Shown here: positions 63,332 through 64,000 of the stretch, one piece after another | Numbering within the stretch: position 1 is the stretch's first letter | How the letters are laid out: every line of letters begins with the position of its first letter | Source of the DNA: CAZXCK01 sp964639225 | Lineage (GTDB): Bacteria; Chloroflexota; Anaerolineae; Aggregatilineales; Phototrophicaceae | Direction: 5' to 3' | Assembly (NCBI GenBank): GCA_964639225.1 | Contig: CAZXCK010000001.1 | Location: 67,576 to 131,575 of the forward strand | Length of the DNA stretch: 64,000 nt | Notes under the pieces: generated by a model | Database searches by the model: none | What the model was told of the DNA's origin: nothing | The model's input: the letters and a program-made list of their open reading frames with translations, nothing else | Translations under genes and position numbers: made by a program

Positions 63332-64000
63332 TCAGACGGCATCAGGTCGTAACAACCGCGCCTTGAACGTATCGCCGGCTTTGATCGCCGTCACACCTTC
63401 CGGCACGATCATCAACGCGTCCGCCAGCACCATCGACATCAACGCGCCGGAACTCTGCGTGCCGGTTGTGGTCGCCACTGGCTGATCGCCGCGATATTGT
63501 AACCGAACACGCAGATAACTGCGACGCCCATCTGACCGCATATCCTCACCGGCGATTACCGAAATCAGAGGCCATGCTGAAGGACGTGCGCCCTGCTTCA
63601 GCAGCGCCGGGCGCACCAGCACATCAAACGTCACCATCACCGACACCGGATTGCCCGGCAGCCCGAAGAACGGCACGCCACGCAACGCCCCGAACGCCAG
63701 TGGCTTACCCGGTCGCAGGTTAATGCGCCAGAAGCCCACCTCACCCAGTTCCTGCAACACGTCGCGGATCAGATCCGCCGCGCCAACCGACACCCCTGCC
63801 GAGCTGATAATCATCGTCGGCTGCTGCTCCAGCGCGTTGTGAAACAACTGGCGCACATGGTCCAGCGTATCGCGTGCCACCGGCAGCACCAGCGGCTCGC
63901 CGCCATACGACTGCACCAGCCCAGCCAGCGTGTAGCTGTTGACATCACGGATTTTGCCCGGCATCAGCGGATCTTCAGCGCGCACCAGTTCATCGCCACT
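63332..64000 (-). CDS. moeA: Molybdopterin molybdenumtransferase MoeA (partial)
   Basis: The 5' end lies outside the window. The visible 222 codons begin inside the MoeA core (SGDELVRAEDPLMPGKIRDVNSYTLAGL) and include IISSAGVSVGAADLIRDVL, the substrate-binding region RINLRPGKPLAFGALRGVPFFGLPGNPVSVMVTFDVLVRP and the C-terminal domain IV. MoeA inserts molybdate into adenylylated molybdopterin. The stop is at 63332, well before the VKOR start. Confidence 0.93.
   Translation of the reverse strand, partial: SGDELVRAEDPLMPGKIRDVNSYTLAGLVQSYGGEPLVLPVARDTLDHVRQLFHNALEQQPTMIISSAGVSVGAADLIRDVLQELGEVGFWRINLRPGKPLAFGALRGVPFFGLPGNPVSVMVTFDVLVRPALLKQGARPSAWPLISVIAGEDMRSDGRRSYLRVRLQYRGDQPVATTTGTQSSGALMSMVLADALMIVPEGVTAIKAGDTFKARLLRPDAV

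Overview
The window looks like a stretch of bacterial chromosome with moderately high GC, fully coding, and no phage, IS element, CRISPR array or rRNA operon that I can recognise. The best guess for the source is a Chloroflexota bacterium, probably Anaerolineae-like. That is an inference from gene content: many secreted LysM proteins with Thr/Pro-rich linkers, two luciferase-like F420-type oxidoreductases, a VKOR protein, a methylmalonyl-CoA mutase large subunit, RsbU/STAS regulators, and no lipopolysaccharide or outer-membrane genes.

Layout. 1-1407 (minus) is a truncated oligopeptide-type binding protein. tRNA-Leu(GAG) follows at 1793-1875 with a near-perfect promoter and a terminator. 1984-9024 (plus) is housekeeping: plsX, fabF, a TPR protein, trmFO, rplU-rpmA, an unusual rpmE, and tdk. 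9146-10336 is a His-rich membrane protein I cannot name. 10440-13770 (minus) is an envelope operon (LysM protein, DUF192 protein, LysM-M23 peptidase). 13935-16336 (plus) holds a DUF503 protein and sucCD. 16346-22831 (minus) holds two ABC ATPases flanking a giant FtsX-type permease, then a STAS protein and a kinase-GAF-phosphatase fusion. 23265-33059 has a DASS transporter, two LLM oxidoreductases, obgE, nadD, a double solute-binding protein, a DoxX-like protein and a rhodanese.

33104-38625 (minus) contains an ABC-F protein, a AAA ATPase, a receiver-histidine kinase and uppP. The ABC-F gene has a leader that reads as a complete transcription attenuator: consensus promoter, an 8-codon leader ORF with a Shine-Dalgarno sequence, a pause-type hairpin, an antiterminator pairing and an intrinsic terminator. 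This is the most striking non-coding element in the window. 38892-43901 (plus) holds dnaE and pfkA. 43898-47342 (minus) is a four-gene run with the mutase, a DUF4177-like protein, an SDR and a YbaK-type deacylase.

47563-53913 includes a CHAD protein, a GT39-like glycosyltransferase coupled to an EamA transporter, superoxide dismutase, fumC and an HD protein. 53982-61884 is a second envelope region: L,D-transpeptidase with LysM, a beta-propeller membrane protein, an M23 peptidase, a repeat-built secreted protein and a lipoprotein. 61999-64000 has a two-S1-domain protein, VKOR and the end of moeA.

The second notable protein-level observation is ribosomal protein L31 fused to a domain resembling the C-terminal domain of RNA polymerase alpha. 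All assignments come from reading the sequence and recalling families; no database search was run.
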